From the NCBI GenBank assembly GCA_001797695.1, contig MGQD01000179.1, positions 10,156 through 23,756 on the forward strand: DNA of 13,601 bases, in the 5' to 3' direction. Under the pieces are notes generated by a model. That model ran no database searches, was not told where the DNA came from, and worked only from the letters and a program-made list of their open reading frames with translations. Below are positions 1-7,265 of the stretch, piece after piece (the stretch's first letter is position 1; the number at the start of each line of letters is the position of its first letter). Made by a program: the position numbers and the translations under genes. Source of the stretch: Deltaproteobacteria bacterium RBG_13_49_15. GTDB lineage: Bacteria > Desulfobacterota > Desulfobacteria > Desulfobacterales > UBA2156.

Positions 1-243
1 AAAATGACCAGGGAATTTAATGTTCCGACCATTGTCAGCTTAAACCCGATTATGGTTGACGGCACAGGAATGTGCGGAGGATGCCGGGTCACCGTCGGCG
101 GCAAAACCCAATTTGCCTGCGTGGACGGACCCGAATTCGACGGGCATCGGGTTGATTATGATGAACTGATGCTTCGTCTCCAGGCTTATTGCGAAGAAGA
201 AAAAGAGTGCCACGAGGATTTCTGCAATCTACGTAACGCATAG
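1..243 (+). CDS. nfnA: NfnA C-terminal part: small subunit of NADH-dependent ferredoxin:NADP+ oxidoreductase (5' truncated by window)
   Basis: The reading frame is open from base 1, so this is the tail of a longer gene. The first ATG, at base 4, is an internal methionine rather than the start. The visible 80 residues match the C-terminal iron-sulfur region of NfnA/SudB and related dihydroorotate dehydrogenase electron-transfer subunits: SLNPIMVDGTGMCGGCRV followed by FACVDGPEFDGH. In characterised NfnA proteins a [2Fe-2S] cluster is held by three cysteines and one aspartate; the VDGTGMCGGC stretch and the cysteine of ACVDGP supply D, C, C, C here. The subunit binds FAD and NADH and works in the cytoplasm with NfnB, coupling NADH and reduced ferredoxin to NADP+ reduction by flavin-based bifurcation. 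The tail ends in three further cysteines (CX5CX4C pattern), more than I would expect. nfnB follows after 56 bases, so the two are probably co-transcribed. Confidence 0.88.
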   Translation, partial: KMTREFNVPTIVSLNPIMVDGTGMCGGCRVTVGGKTQFACVDGPEFDGHRVDYDELMLRLQAYCEEEKECHEDFCNLRNA

Positions 244-299
244 CGGTGATAAGACCTGAATCGGTTTTAAAATATCAGAACTTTCTTGGAGGAAGAAAT

Positions 300-1718
300 A
301 TGGAAAAAGCGGACCAGAAAGAAAAAAGGGGGAAAATCCCCAGACAGAAAATGTCCGAACAGGAACCGGCGGTGAGGGCCAGAAACTTTCAGGAAGTTCC
401 CCTTGGTTATACTCCGGAACTGGCCATGAAAGAAGCGGAACGATGCCTGCAATGCAAAAAGCCGTCCTGCGTTGAAGGTTGCCCTGTTGGAATAGATATT
501 CCCGGATTCATCAAACTGATCCGGGAAGGAGAATTCACCCAATCGATTCGCCACATCTGGAAGAAGAACAGCCTTCCTGCCGTTTGCGGCAGGGTTTGCC
601 CACAGGAGATCCAGTGTGAAGGGGTGTGTATTGTCGGGAAAAAGGATGATCCGGTAGCCATCGGGAATCTGGAGCGGTTTGCCGCTGATTACGAACGCGC
701 CCACGGGACCGGAGTCTTACCTCCGAAAGCCGCTCCCACCGGCAAAAAGGTTGCGGTTGTGGGCTCCGGACCGTCGGGTTTGACTGTGGCCGGCGACCTG
801 ATCGTCAAAGGGCATGAAGTGACGATACTCGAAGCATTTCACAAGCCGGGCGGAGTTCTGGTTTACGGGATTCCGGAGTTCAGACTCCCGAAGGAGATTG
901 TCGCTCAGGAGGTCAATTTTATAGAGCGGCTTGGCGCCAAATTGGAATGCAATGCTGTGGTCGGGCGCACGGTTTCACTTGATGAGCTTTTTGAGCAGGG
1001 TTATGATGCCATCTTCGTCGGCGTCGGCGCCGGTCTGCCAAAATTTCTCAATATCCCCGGAGAAAACCTGGTGGGGATCTTGTCGGCCAACGAATATTTG
1101 ACCCGGGCCAATCTGATGAAGGCGTATCTTTTCCCCAAAGTGGATACCCCCATCCCCAAAGGAAAGAACGTCGTGGTTCTGGGCGGCGGAAACGTGGCCA
1201 TGGATTCGGCGCGAACCGCCATGCGGTTGGGCGCCGACAGCGTGAAAATCGCATATCGGCGATCCAAATCCGAACTTCCTGCAAGAGCGGCGGAAGTTCA
1301 CCATGCCGAAGAAGAAGGGATCGAATTTCACTTTTTAACAAATCCGACCCGCTATCTGGGGAACGATAAGGGGCGCCTGATCGGAATGGAGTGCCTTAAA
1401 ATGGAACTGGGCGAACCGGATGAATCCGGCCGGCGGCGCCCTTTTCCTGTTAAAGGATCCGAATTTAAAATCGACTGCGATCTGGTGGTCGTTGCCGTGG
1501 GCGCCGGCGCCAACCCCTTGCTCACAGGCTCCACACCGGAAATGAAATTAAACAAGTGGGGCTACATCACTGCCGATCTCGAAAGCGGGAAAACCACGAA
1601 AAAGGGGGTATGGGCCGGAGGCGACATAGTCACCGGCTCCGCAACCGTAATATTAGCGATGGGCGCTGGAAGAAAGGCGGCCGATTCGATTCATAACTAT
1701 CTGATGTGGGGGTGGTAA
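300..1718 (+). CDS. nfnB: NfnB: large subunit of NADH-dependent ferredoxin:NADP+ oxidoreductase (GltD/GltA-like flavoprotein)
   Basis: This 472-residue protein has the architecture of the glutamate-synthase small-subunit family. Eight N-terminal cysteines (C49, C52, C57, C61, C96, C100, C106, C110) can hold two [4Fe-4S] clusters. A first Rossmann motif GSGPSG (155-160) binds FAD, a second GGGNVA (295-300) binds NADP(H), and a C-terminal WAGGDIVTG stretch completes the FAD site. The family includes GltD subunits and stand-alone NADPH glutamate synthases, but the directly preceding nfnA identifies it as NfnB, which binds NADP(H) and accepts ferredoxin electrons. I chose the ATG at 300 because GGAGG lies at 288-292, seven bases upstream. 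A longer frame from GTG 246 would add 18 residues not typical of the family and has no clear ribosome site. The last 22 bases overlap the convergent cytX gene, and no terminator is visible after the stop. Confidence 0.9.
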   Translation: MEKADQKEKRGKIPRQKMSEQEPAVRARNFQEVPLGYTPELAMKEAERCLQCKKPSCVEGCPVGIDIPGFIKLIREGEFTQSIRHIWKKNSLPAVCGRVCPQEIQCEGVCIVGKKDDPVAIGNLERFAADYERAHGTGVLPPKAAPTGKKVAVVGSGPSGLTVAGDLIVKGHEVTILEAFHKPGGVLVYGIPEFRLPKEIVAQEVNFIERLGAKLECNAVVGRTVSLDELFEQGYDAIFVGVGAGLPKFLNIPGENLVGILSANEYLTRANLMKAYLFPKVDTPIPKGKNVVVLGGGNVAMDSARTAMRLGADSVKIAYRRSKSELPARAAEVHHAEEEGIEFHFLTNPTRYLGNDKGRLIGMECLKMELGEPDESGRRRPFPVKGSEFKIDCDLVVVAVGAGANPLLTGSTPEMKLNKWGYITADLESGKTTKKGVWAGGDIVTGSATVILAMGAGRKAADSIHNYLMWGW

Positions 1719-2887
1719 AGCCGCCTCAATAGAGGATGAAGCGCCAACGTAAACAGGATCGTCGCAAAAGTGGGGCCGATCACTATATCCAACGGTTTAA
1801 TCAGGTAATAAAAAGCAATCCCGATCCCCATGGAAAGCCCTGCTGCAACATCTCCCTTCCGATTCCTCAGGTCGACCTTCAGCAAAAAGTAATCATCCAA
1901 AAGGATCGCAATCAATGGCGCAAACACCGATCCGAGGATGTATAAAAAAGAAGTATACGCTTCTATCGGAAAAAACATGGCAAATACGGTCCCTGCCAGC
2001 GCATAACCGACAGCCGCACCCCGTCGATTGATTTTGGGGAAGATATTCAAAGTCGAGACCGCCGCGGAAAAGACATCTAAAAAAGTAGTTGTGATCGTGG
2101 ACAGGCCGATGATCAGCATGGCGATAATACCCAGACGTACGGCGACCATCATATGCGTCGGATCCGGCGAGCCTGAAAAAATGGCGCCGATCAACCCGAT
2201 CGCATACATCCAGCAGCTTCCGATAAAATACCCTGCAAACGGAGCAAGCCATGATCCTTTTTCCGATCTGCTCATGGATGTGTAATCGGCAATCAGGGGG
2301 AACCATGAAAGAGGCATGATAATGGAAAGCTCGAACCCTGCCCAGAAGGTTCCGGAACTTTTGATGGTGCTGACATCCATGGGCTGTGTCAACACCACAA
2401 CACTCATGATCACCGTCAGAACAAGCAGGAGAGAGACCGCCACCATATTGAGCGTCTTAAATCCATGGACCCCCACAAAGACCCAGAATCCGACGAATAA
2501 TCCGATGACGCAAGCAGCCAGATGAGGATGATCGAATCCCCACAACGATTTTGCCACACCGTTGATGGCGTTTCCCCCTTCAATGATCATTATGGCGGTC
2601 CAGCCGATCAGTTGCATGATATTGATAAGGGAAATAAGGTAGGATCCTTGTTTTCCAAAGGAGATCCGTGTGGACATGATGGCCGGAAGCCGCTCCCGGT
2701 AACCGATGACCCCCCCCATGACCAGAAGAAACGTCCCCACCAAATGCCCCAGGAGGATCGCCCATAATCCTTTAATTATCCCCAGGTCGGCTAAAAAACC
2801 ACCGGTTAGAATTTCAGCAACCGATATGGCGGCGCCGAACCAGAGGAAAAACAGATTAGCCGCACTTAACTCCTGTTTAACGGCCAT
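1697..2887 (-). CDS. cytX: CytX-like hydroxymethylpyrimidine permease (NCS1/codB family)
   Basis: A 396-residue, very hydrophobic inner-membrane protein with about twelve membrane segments. The N-terminal region NLFFLWFGAAISVAEILTGG is typical of the nucleobase:cation symporter-1 family, the group of cytosine permease CodB. The partner gene narrows the substrate: it sits directly behind thiD, and CytX proteins linked to thiamin genes are predicted to import hydroxymethylpyrimidine (HMP), which ThiD phosphorylates. The ATG at 2887 is preferred because GGGGGTGG precedes it, and it overlaps the end of thiD by 11 bases, which suggests translational coupling. An upstream in-frame ATG at 2968 would add 27 polar residues lying wholly inside thiD. 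The 3' end overlaps nfnB on the other strand. A cytosine or other nucleobase substrate is possible; the HMP call is inference from neighbourhood and family resemblance. Confidence 0.82.
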   Translation of the reverse strand: MAVKQELSAANLFFLWFGAAISVAEILTGGFLADLGIIKGLWAILLGHLVGTFLLVMGGVIGYRERLPAIMSTRISFGKQGSYLISLINIMQLIGWTAIMIIEGGNAINGVAKSLWGFDHPHLAACVIGLFVGFWVFVGVHGFKTLNMVAVSLLLVLTVIMSVVVLTQPMDVSTIKSSGTFWAGFELSIIMPLSWFPLIADYTSMSRSEKGSWLAPFAGYFIGSCWMYAIGLIGAIFSGSPDPTHMMVAVRLGIIAMLIIGLSTITTTFLDVFSAAVSTLNIFPKINRRGAAVGYALAGTVFAMFFPIEAYTSFLYILGSVFAPLIAILLDDYFLLKVDLRNRKGDVAAGLSMGIGIAFYYLIKPLDIVIGPTFATILFTLALHPLLRRLYHPHIR

Positions 2888-3689
2888 TGTCCACCCCCGC
2901 TTTGGTGTAAAGGTCAAAAAAATGATGCGTCGGTCCGCACCCTTTTCCGATGGGCAGAGCATGCTCAATGGCGCCGGTCACGTAGGCTTTTGCGATATAA
3001 ACCGCGTCGATAATGGGTTTTCCAAGCGCCAGGTTGGCTGCAATGGCGGAAGAAAAGGTGCACCCGGTTCCATGGGTGTTTTTTGTCGCGATCCGTTTCC
3101 CCTTCAGTTCGAAAAATTCGGTTCCGTCGAAAAAAACATCCGTAGCCCCTCCCCCTCCCAGGTGCCCGCCTTTGATCACAACCGTTTTTGCACCAAAGGT
3201 ATTAATCCGTTTTGCCGCCGACTTCATCGCCGCGATGTCGGTAAGCGATTCTCCCACAAGCGCCTGCGCTTCATGGAGATTGGGGGTCACCACTTCGGAT
3301 AACGGGAAAAGATATTCGATTAATGCATCCTGAGCATCCTCCTTTAAAAGCCTGTATCCGCTTTTCGAAATCATCACCGGATCGAGCACCACCGGCGGAA
3401 GAGAGGCCTTTCGGAGCGCGTGAGCTATGGTTTTAATAAGGGAAACGCTCGAAACCATGCCGATCTTGACGGCATGAATTTCCACGTCCTCAAAGAGGCA
3501 CAGAATTTGATCACGCACGATTTCATCTCGTATCTCCTGGATGCCGACGACCTTTACGGTATTTTGGGCCGTCACCGCCGTAATGACACTCATGCCATAT
3601 ACCCCGTGGGCCGCGAATGTTTTCAAATCCGCCTGGATGCCGGCTCCACCGGAAGAGTCGGAACCGGCTATGGTTAGGGCCGTTCTCAT
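2877..3689 (-). CDS. thiD: ThiD: hydroxymethylpyrimidine/phosphomethylpyrimidine kinase
   Basis: A 270-residue cytoplasmic kinase of the ribokinase fold, the normal length for bacterial ThiD. It phosphorylates HMP to HMP-P and then HMP-PP, the pyrimidine half of thiamin. Hallmarks are the N-terminal IAGSDSSGGAGIQADLKTF (7-25), the VLDPVM stretch (101-106), VIKGGH (171-176), and the anion hole HGTGC (206-210) with the catalytic cysteine at C210. The C-terminal GKGCGPTHHF is also typical of the family. The ATG at 3689 overlaps the stop of the upstream HD gene as ATGA, and AAGGAGA lies eight bases upstream, so the start is secure. cytX follows with an 11-base overlap. No thiE, thiM or thiamin-pyrophosphate riboswitch is present nearby, so the pair looks like a salvage module inside an operon of unrelated housekeeping genes. 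Confidence 0.95.
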   Translation of the reverse strand: MRTALTIAGSDSSGGAGIQADLKTFAAHGVYGMSVITAVTAQNTVKVVGIQEIRDEIVRDQILCLFEDVEIHAVKIGMVSSVSLIKTIAHALRKASLPPVVLDPVMISKSGYRLLKEDAQDALIEYLFPLSEVVTPNLHEAQALVGESLTDIAAMKSAAKRINTFGAKTVVIKGGHLGGGGATDVFFDGTEFFELKGKRIATKNTHGTGCTFSSAIAANLALGKPIIDAVYIAKAYVTGAIEHALPIGKGCGPTHHFFDLYTKAGVDNGR

Positions 3690-4276
3690 GCCTCAATCTC
3701 CTTCACATGAAGCGGCCGGTTTGTTTTAGGATCTTCTTCAAACAGGCGAACCCAGTTTTGAAAACGGGCGACCTTGTCGGGTCCATAGGGTTCAAGGCTT
3801 TTTTCGATCTCGGGGATGCTGTTCTCAGAAGAGCCGGAAACCCCGATTTTCGAAAAAAATTTATCGGCAAAACATATGATCTGCTCTTCAAGGGTAACAG
3901 GGATCATTTCACGATGAGGGATCGGAAGGCTGAATTTACGGATGTCTTCCATGTCGATGCCGACCCCCACATGGCGCTCACATACCAGAGCATGCTTTGT
4001 CATTCCATGACGCTCCAATATCTCCCGGCCTAAGTAGCCGTGGCATATATAGGGATACCTGCCGCGGCAACCGATGGAGGGCGAATCCGTCAGGTAAATT
4101 CCGATATCATGTAGCATGGCGGCTTCTTCCAGAAATGCGGGATCGATCTCAGGATGGGGGATTTTCCATGCAATTTCGAGCGCCTTTTGGGCCACCAGAC
4201 TCCCATGATGGATCAAGGTCCTGTGGAGTCTGGTCCCCGGTTCATAGTACTTTTCAATTATATCAATAGGATTCAA
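3686..4276 (-). CDS. Uncharacterised HDIG-type HD-domain metal-dependent phosphohydrolase
   Basis: A 196-residue soluble protein with one HD domain. Visible ligand candidates are H24 (HGSLVAQKA), H56-D57 (AAMLHDIG), H79, H90, H102 (ERHVGVG) and D128 (CFADKF), giving an H...HD...H...H...D pattern that could bind two or three metal ions. The block from CERHVGVGI to TLEEQIICFADK resembles small uncharacterised HDIG proteins (TIGR00295-like). HD proteins cleave phosphoester bonds in nucleotides, cyclic dinucleotides or RNA, but nothing here fixes the substrate. The start is TTG at 4276, 17 bases after the prfB stop, with a modest GGCGG about nine bases upstream. No ATG lies near the N-terminus; the next methionine is residue 54, too far inside. 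It overlaps thiD by four bases (ATGA), so co-expression with prfB and thiD is likely. I do not assign a function. Confidence 0.8.
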   Translation of the reverse strand: MNPIDIIEKYYEPGTRLHRTLIHHGSLVAQKALEIAWKIPHPEIDPAFLEEAAMLHDIGIYLTDSPSIGCRGRYPYICHGYLGREILERHGMTKHALVCERHVGVGIDMEDIRKFSLPIPHREMIPVTLEEQIICFADKFFSKIGVSGSSENSIPEIEKSLEPYGPDKVARFQNWVRLFEEDPKTNRPLHVKEIEA

Positions 4277-4293
4277 TTAATATTTCCGCCCTG

Positions 4294-5392
4294 TCAGGAT
4301 AGATTTGACACCAGCACCCCTTCAATAAACGGATCTATAGCGCCGTCCAGCACGCTGGTCACATTCCCGATTTCCATGTTGATTCGATGATCCTTAACGA
4401 GCTGGTAAGGGTGGAGGACGTAGGAACGAATCTGATTTCCCCATGCAATTTCGCTTTTGGTTTCATGCATCTCCTTGATTTTTTCCTCCTGTTTTTCTTT
4501 TTCCTTCTGATAGAGTTTTGCGCGAAGCACTTTCATGGCCATATCCTTGTTTCGGTGCTGTGATTTTTCCTGCTGGCACTGCACCACGATTCCGGAAGGG
4601 AGATGGGTGATCCGAACTGCGCTGCTGGTCTTGTTGACATGCTGGCCGCCGGCGCCGCTGGCCCGAAATACATCGACTCTCAAATCCTTTTCATCCAGAT
4701 CGACAACAATTTCATTTTCCACTTCAGGATAAACAAAAACCGAAGCAAAAGATGTATGCCGCTTCCCGCTGGCATTGAATGGCGAGATCCTCACCAACCG
4801 GTGGACTCCACTTTCCGCTTTCAGGTATCCGTATGCATATTCGCCGCTTGCCGTGAAGGTGACGCCTTTAATCCCGGCTTCTTCTCCCGGCTGCATGTCG
4901 ATCAGCTCCAGCTTGAAGCCCTTTTTATCAACCCAACGAGTATACATACGAAAGAGCATTTCCGCCCAATCCTGGGCTTCGGTGCCTCCGGCCCCCGCAT
5001 TGATCGACACAATGGCATTGTTGTGATCGTCCTCACCGCTGAGCATGATGATAAAGGAAAATGCCGTCACCCGTTTTTGAATATCCTCAAGCTGGGCTGA
5101 GGCCTCCCTCAGCGTTTCATCATCCGACTCTTCTATGGCAAGGTTTAAAAGGAGTTCGCCTTCTTCCGCGTCGAACAGGAGTTTTTTAAACGCATCCACC
5201 TGCTGGTTTAGAAGTGCTCTTTCCTTCAATATCGTTTTTGTTTTTTCAGGTTCATTCCAAAAATCCTTTTTGGAAATCACCTGTTCGATCACCTGCAGTC
5301 GTTTCTCTTTGCCGGCCAGGTCAAAGATATCCTTGGAGCTGTTCGAGTTTTTGCTGAAGCTCTTTAACGGCCTGTTTCAATTCGATGGACAT
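4294..5392 (-). CDS. prfB: Peptide chain release factor 2, made by programmed +1 frameshift
   Basis: RF2 recognises UGA and UAA stop codons in the ribosomal A site and triggers peptide release. The gene starts at ATG 5392 behind a strong AGGAGG (5398-5403), reads 23 codons to an in-frame TGA at 5323-5321, and continues in the +1 frame from GAC at 5322. The product is 365 residues, the usual RF2 length. After the shift the protein reads DLAGKEKRLQVIEQ and then the typical KKDFWNEPEK. The GGQ peptidyl-hydrolysis motif (SGAGGQHVNKT) and the ISPF segment containing the SPF stop-codon-recognition tripeptide are both present. A simple open-reading-frame call would begin at GTG 5292 and lose 33 residues. 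lnt ends 66 bases upstream with no convincing terminator between, and the HD gene follows after 17 bases. Confidence 0.95.
5320..5334 (-). promoter_or_regulatory. prfB: prfB programmed +1 frameshift site
   Basis: On the minus strand the site reads AAGGATATCTTTGAC. An internal Shine-Dalgarno-like AAGGA stands three bases before the slippery CTT, followed by the zero-frame TGA stop and C. This is the classic RF2 layout CTT-TGA-C. When RF2 is scarce the ribosome pauses at UGA and slips one base to read GAC, so RF2 level feeds back on its own synthesis. The stimulator is AAGGA rather than the stronger AGGGGG of E. coli, while the spacing is the same. Continuity of the protein on both sides of the shift supports it strongly. 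Confidence 0.93.
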
Positions 5393-5458
5393 ATATTCCT
5401 CCTGTTTATGTGGTTAAATTCAAAGCTGCGGAATTGACTAACGGGTTGTTAAGCCCTC

Positions 5459-7024
5459 TCAACTCCGTTTCTTTTTGCCGTAAATCCAATTGGTTAATCC
5501 GATACATCCTCCCAGAAGAACAAAAGCAACGCATCCTTTGGGAAACCAATCCCCAAACCGGGTATAGATAGAGATCTGGGTCATCAGTGCAATGCGTTTT
5601 GTCATCACCGCCTCTTCAAAGATCGGTGTCTCTGCAAGGATCCGGCCGCATGGATCGATAAAGCCGCTGACCCCGGTGTTGGCGCTGCGAACCAAAGCCC
5701 TTCGGTTTTCAACCGCCCGGAAAACTGCAATGGAAAAGTGCTGTTCCGGAGCGCTGGTCTTCCCGTACCAAGCATCATTGGTGATGTTGACTAAAAACGA
5801 TGCGCCGTTTTGAACCATTTTCCGTGACAGATATGGGAAAATAACCTCATAACAAATTAACGGCCCGACTTTGGTATTTCGCCATTCGATAACCGCTCCT
5901 GCTGTCCCGGCCTGAAAATCGCCGAAGTTCTCTACCATTTTCCCTATAAAGGGGAACCATTCCCTTAAAGGAACATATTCTCCATAAGGAACCAGGTGTG
6001 CTTTGTCATACCGGCCGTAAACTCGTCCGTCAGAACCGATCAGAAAGGCGCTGTTATAATAACCGACTTCCTCTTTTTTTCGTGTAAAATAAGGACTTCC
6101 GATGAGAAAGTCACCCTTGATCTCCTTTATTCCTTTTAGAACGCGCTCCGAAATCGGAATATCATAAAACAGGTAAAACGGCACCGCCGTTTCGGGCCAG
6201 ACGATCAGGTCCGGCTGATCGTTTTGGGTCAACAAGGACAGGTCTATATATTTCTGCACCGAGCCGACCTGAAATGCAGGATCCCATTTGATGGCCTGCT
6301 CAATGTTTCCCTGGATCACCGAGATATTGGTGTAAGGTGCAATTGAAGCCAGGTGGTCCATTTTCCGGATGTAGAGCCGGCCATAAAGCCAGGAGGCGCT
6401 CAGGAAAAAAATCAGGAAACCGATACCTGCATACGGCACTGCGTTTGTAATCCGGATCCTGTTCCAGCTTTTCCGGGTGATGCTTAAAAGCAATAATGCA
6501 ACAGTCACATTGGAAAAAAGGATTAAACCCGACAATCCGTATACACCAAATATATCGCACAGTTGAATCAGATGCAACCGGTTGAATTGGGAATGCCCCA
6601 AAAGCTCCCATGGAAAGCCGGTAAAAAGGTTCGAACGGGCATACTCCAGAGCGATCCATATGAAGGGAGCCCCGGCAAGCGCTATTACCGGGCTTTTGGC
6701 GAATCGGGCGAGAATCCCTGAAAAAAGCGCCACATACCCTCCCATGTAGGCTGAAAGAAGAAACAGAAGAGGGATTGCTAAAAAAAGCGGGAGGTGGCCA
6801 TAGGTCCGCATGGTGGGAACAAGCCAGTACATCAACGTCAGGTAATGGATGATCCCGGCTATAAATCCGAGCCGGAATCCGGATCCGAATGAAGCGCTAT
6901 TAAGTGCCAGCAGAAGAGGGACCAGGGCAATCCAGGCCAGATAGGAGATGGCCAAAGAAGGAAACGAGGCGCTGAGAAGCAATCCGCTGACGCACGCGAG
7001 GGTGATTCTTAAATATCCCGCCAC
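5459..7024 (-). CDS. lnt: Apolipoprotein N-acyltransferase
   Basis: Lnt adds the third acyl chain to the N-terminal cysteine of lipoproteins at the periplasmic face of the inner membrane, the last maturation step before outer-membrane sorting by Lol. The 521-residue protein has a block of hydrophobic segments in roughly the first 215 residues, a nitrilase-like domain (about 230-480), and a final membrane segment near 497-515 with a basic KKKRS end. The catalytic triad is in place: E278 (IVWPETAVP), K341 (YDKAHLVPYGEY) and C391 (LICYEVIFP). The start is GTG at 7024, with AGGGGG nine bases upstream (7039-7034); no ATG lies in frame near it. tRNA-Pro and a hairpin lie just upstream and prfB follows after 66 bases. 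Its presence implies a diderm cell. Confidence 0.95.
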   Translation of the reverse strand: MAGYLRITLACVSGLLLSASFPSLAISYLAWIALVPLLLALNSASFGSGFRLGFIAGIIHYLTLMYWLVPTMRTYGHLPLFLAIPLLFLLSAYMGGYVALFSGILARFAKSPVIALAGAPFIWIALEYARSNLFTGFPWELLGHSQFNRLHLIQLCDIFGVYGLSGLILFSNVTVALLLLSITRKSWNRIRITNAVPYAGIGFLIFFLSASWLYGRLYIRKMDHLASIAPYTNISVIQGNIEQAIKWDPAFQVGSVQKYIDLSLLTQNDQPDLIVWPETAVPFYLFYDIPISERVLKGIKEIKGDFLIGSPYFTRKKEEVGYYNSAFLIGSDGRVYGRYDKAHLVPYGEYVPLREWFPFIGKMVENFGDFQAGTAGAVIEWRNTKVGPLICYEVIFPYLSRKMVQNGASFLVNITNDAWYGKTSAPEQHFSIAVFRAVENRRALVRSANTGVSGFIDPCGRILAETPIFEEAVMTKRIALMTQISIYTRFGDWFPKGCVAFVLLGGCIGLTNWIYGKKKRS

Positions 7025-7094
7025 TTGGGCATGCCCCCTGGAAGCTCGATTTTTTTAATAATGAGCATCAAAAAGATGATAACCCGATAAAGTG

Positions 7095-7129
7095 AACAGG
7101 CCCTCTAAAAAGGGCCTGTTTTTATTTTT
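7095..7129. terminator. Hairpin with T-tract between lnt and tRNA-Pro (Rho-independent terminator-like)
   Basis: A perfect 10-bp stem, AACAGGCCCT paired with AGGGCCTGTT, encloses a six-base loop (7095-7120). The plus strand then has a T-rich run to 7129, giving a textbook intrinsic terminator in the plus direction. In the minus direction, downstream of tRNA-Pro, the stem is followed by TTCACTTTAT, a weak U-tract. It could still end the tRNA transcript and insulate lnt, or act in both directions. Its best polarity faces no plus-strand gene, so the strand is left open. Confidence 0.7.
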
Positions 7130-7133
7130 CGTT

Positions 7134-7212
<79 letters not shown>

Positions 7213-7224
7213 CCAAGAGCCAAT

Positions 7225-7253
7225 TTTCTATCATCTTTTTTCCATCGGCGCAA
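7225..7253 (-). promoter_or_regulatory. Candidate sigma-70 promoter for tRNA-Pro
   Basis: On the minus strand TTGCGC (7253-7248, 4/6 to consensus) is followed after exactly 17 bases by TAGAAA (7230-7225, 4/6), with the tRNA 5' end 13 bases further on. The spacing is ideal but the hexamers are only fair, and it was picked by eye. It would give the tRNA its own transcription independent of the amidase gene. Confidence 0.35.
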
Positions 7254-7265
7254 GTTCTATCCCGG

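Noticed and set aside
246..299. Longer nfnB start at GTG 246
   Set aside because: The added 18 residues do not look like the family N-terminus and have no clear ribosome site, whereas GGAGG sits seven bases before ATG 300.
1724..1735. CCTC-AATA-GAGG hairpin after nfnB as a terminator
   Set aside because: The four-bp stem has no T-tract and lies inside the cytX coding region; it is too weak to call.
2888..2968. Extended cytX start at ATG 2968
   Set aside because: The extra 27 residues are polar, lie wholly inside thiD and precede the family's normal N-terminus. ATG 2887 has a good purine-rich site.
2706..3302. Plus-strand open frame of 198 codons opposite cytX/thiD
   Set aside because: It is a shadow of two well-supported minus-strand genes, with no recognisable protein features.
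4294..5292. prfB starting at GTG 5292
   Set aside because: This loses 33 residues of RF2. The frame connects through CTT-TGA-C to a 23-codon leader with a strong AGGAGG.
7009..7032. Seven-codon open frame (ATG at 7032, minus strand) overlapping the lnt GTG
   Set aside because: The ATG is one base from AGGGGG, too close for initiation. GTG 7024 at nine bases fits better.
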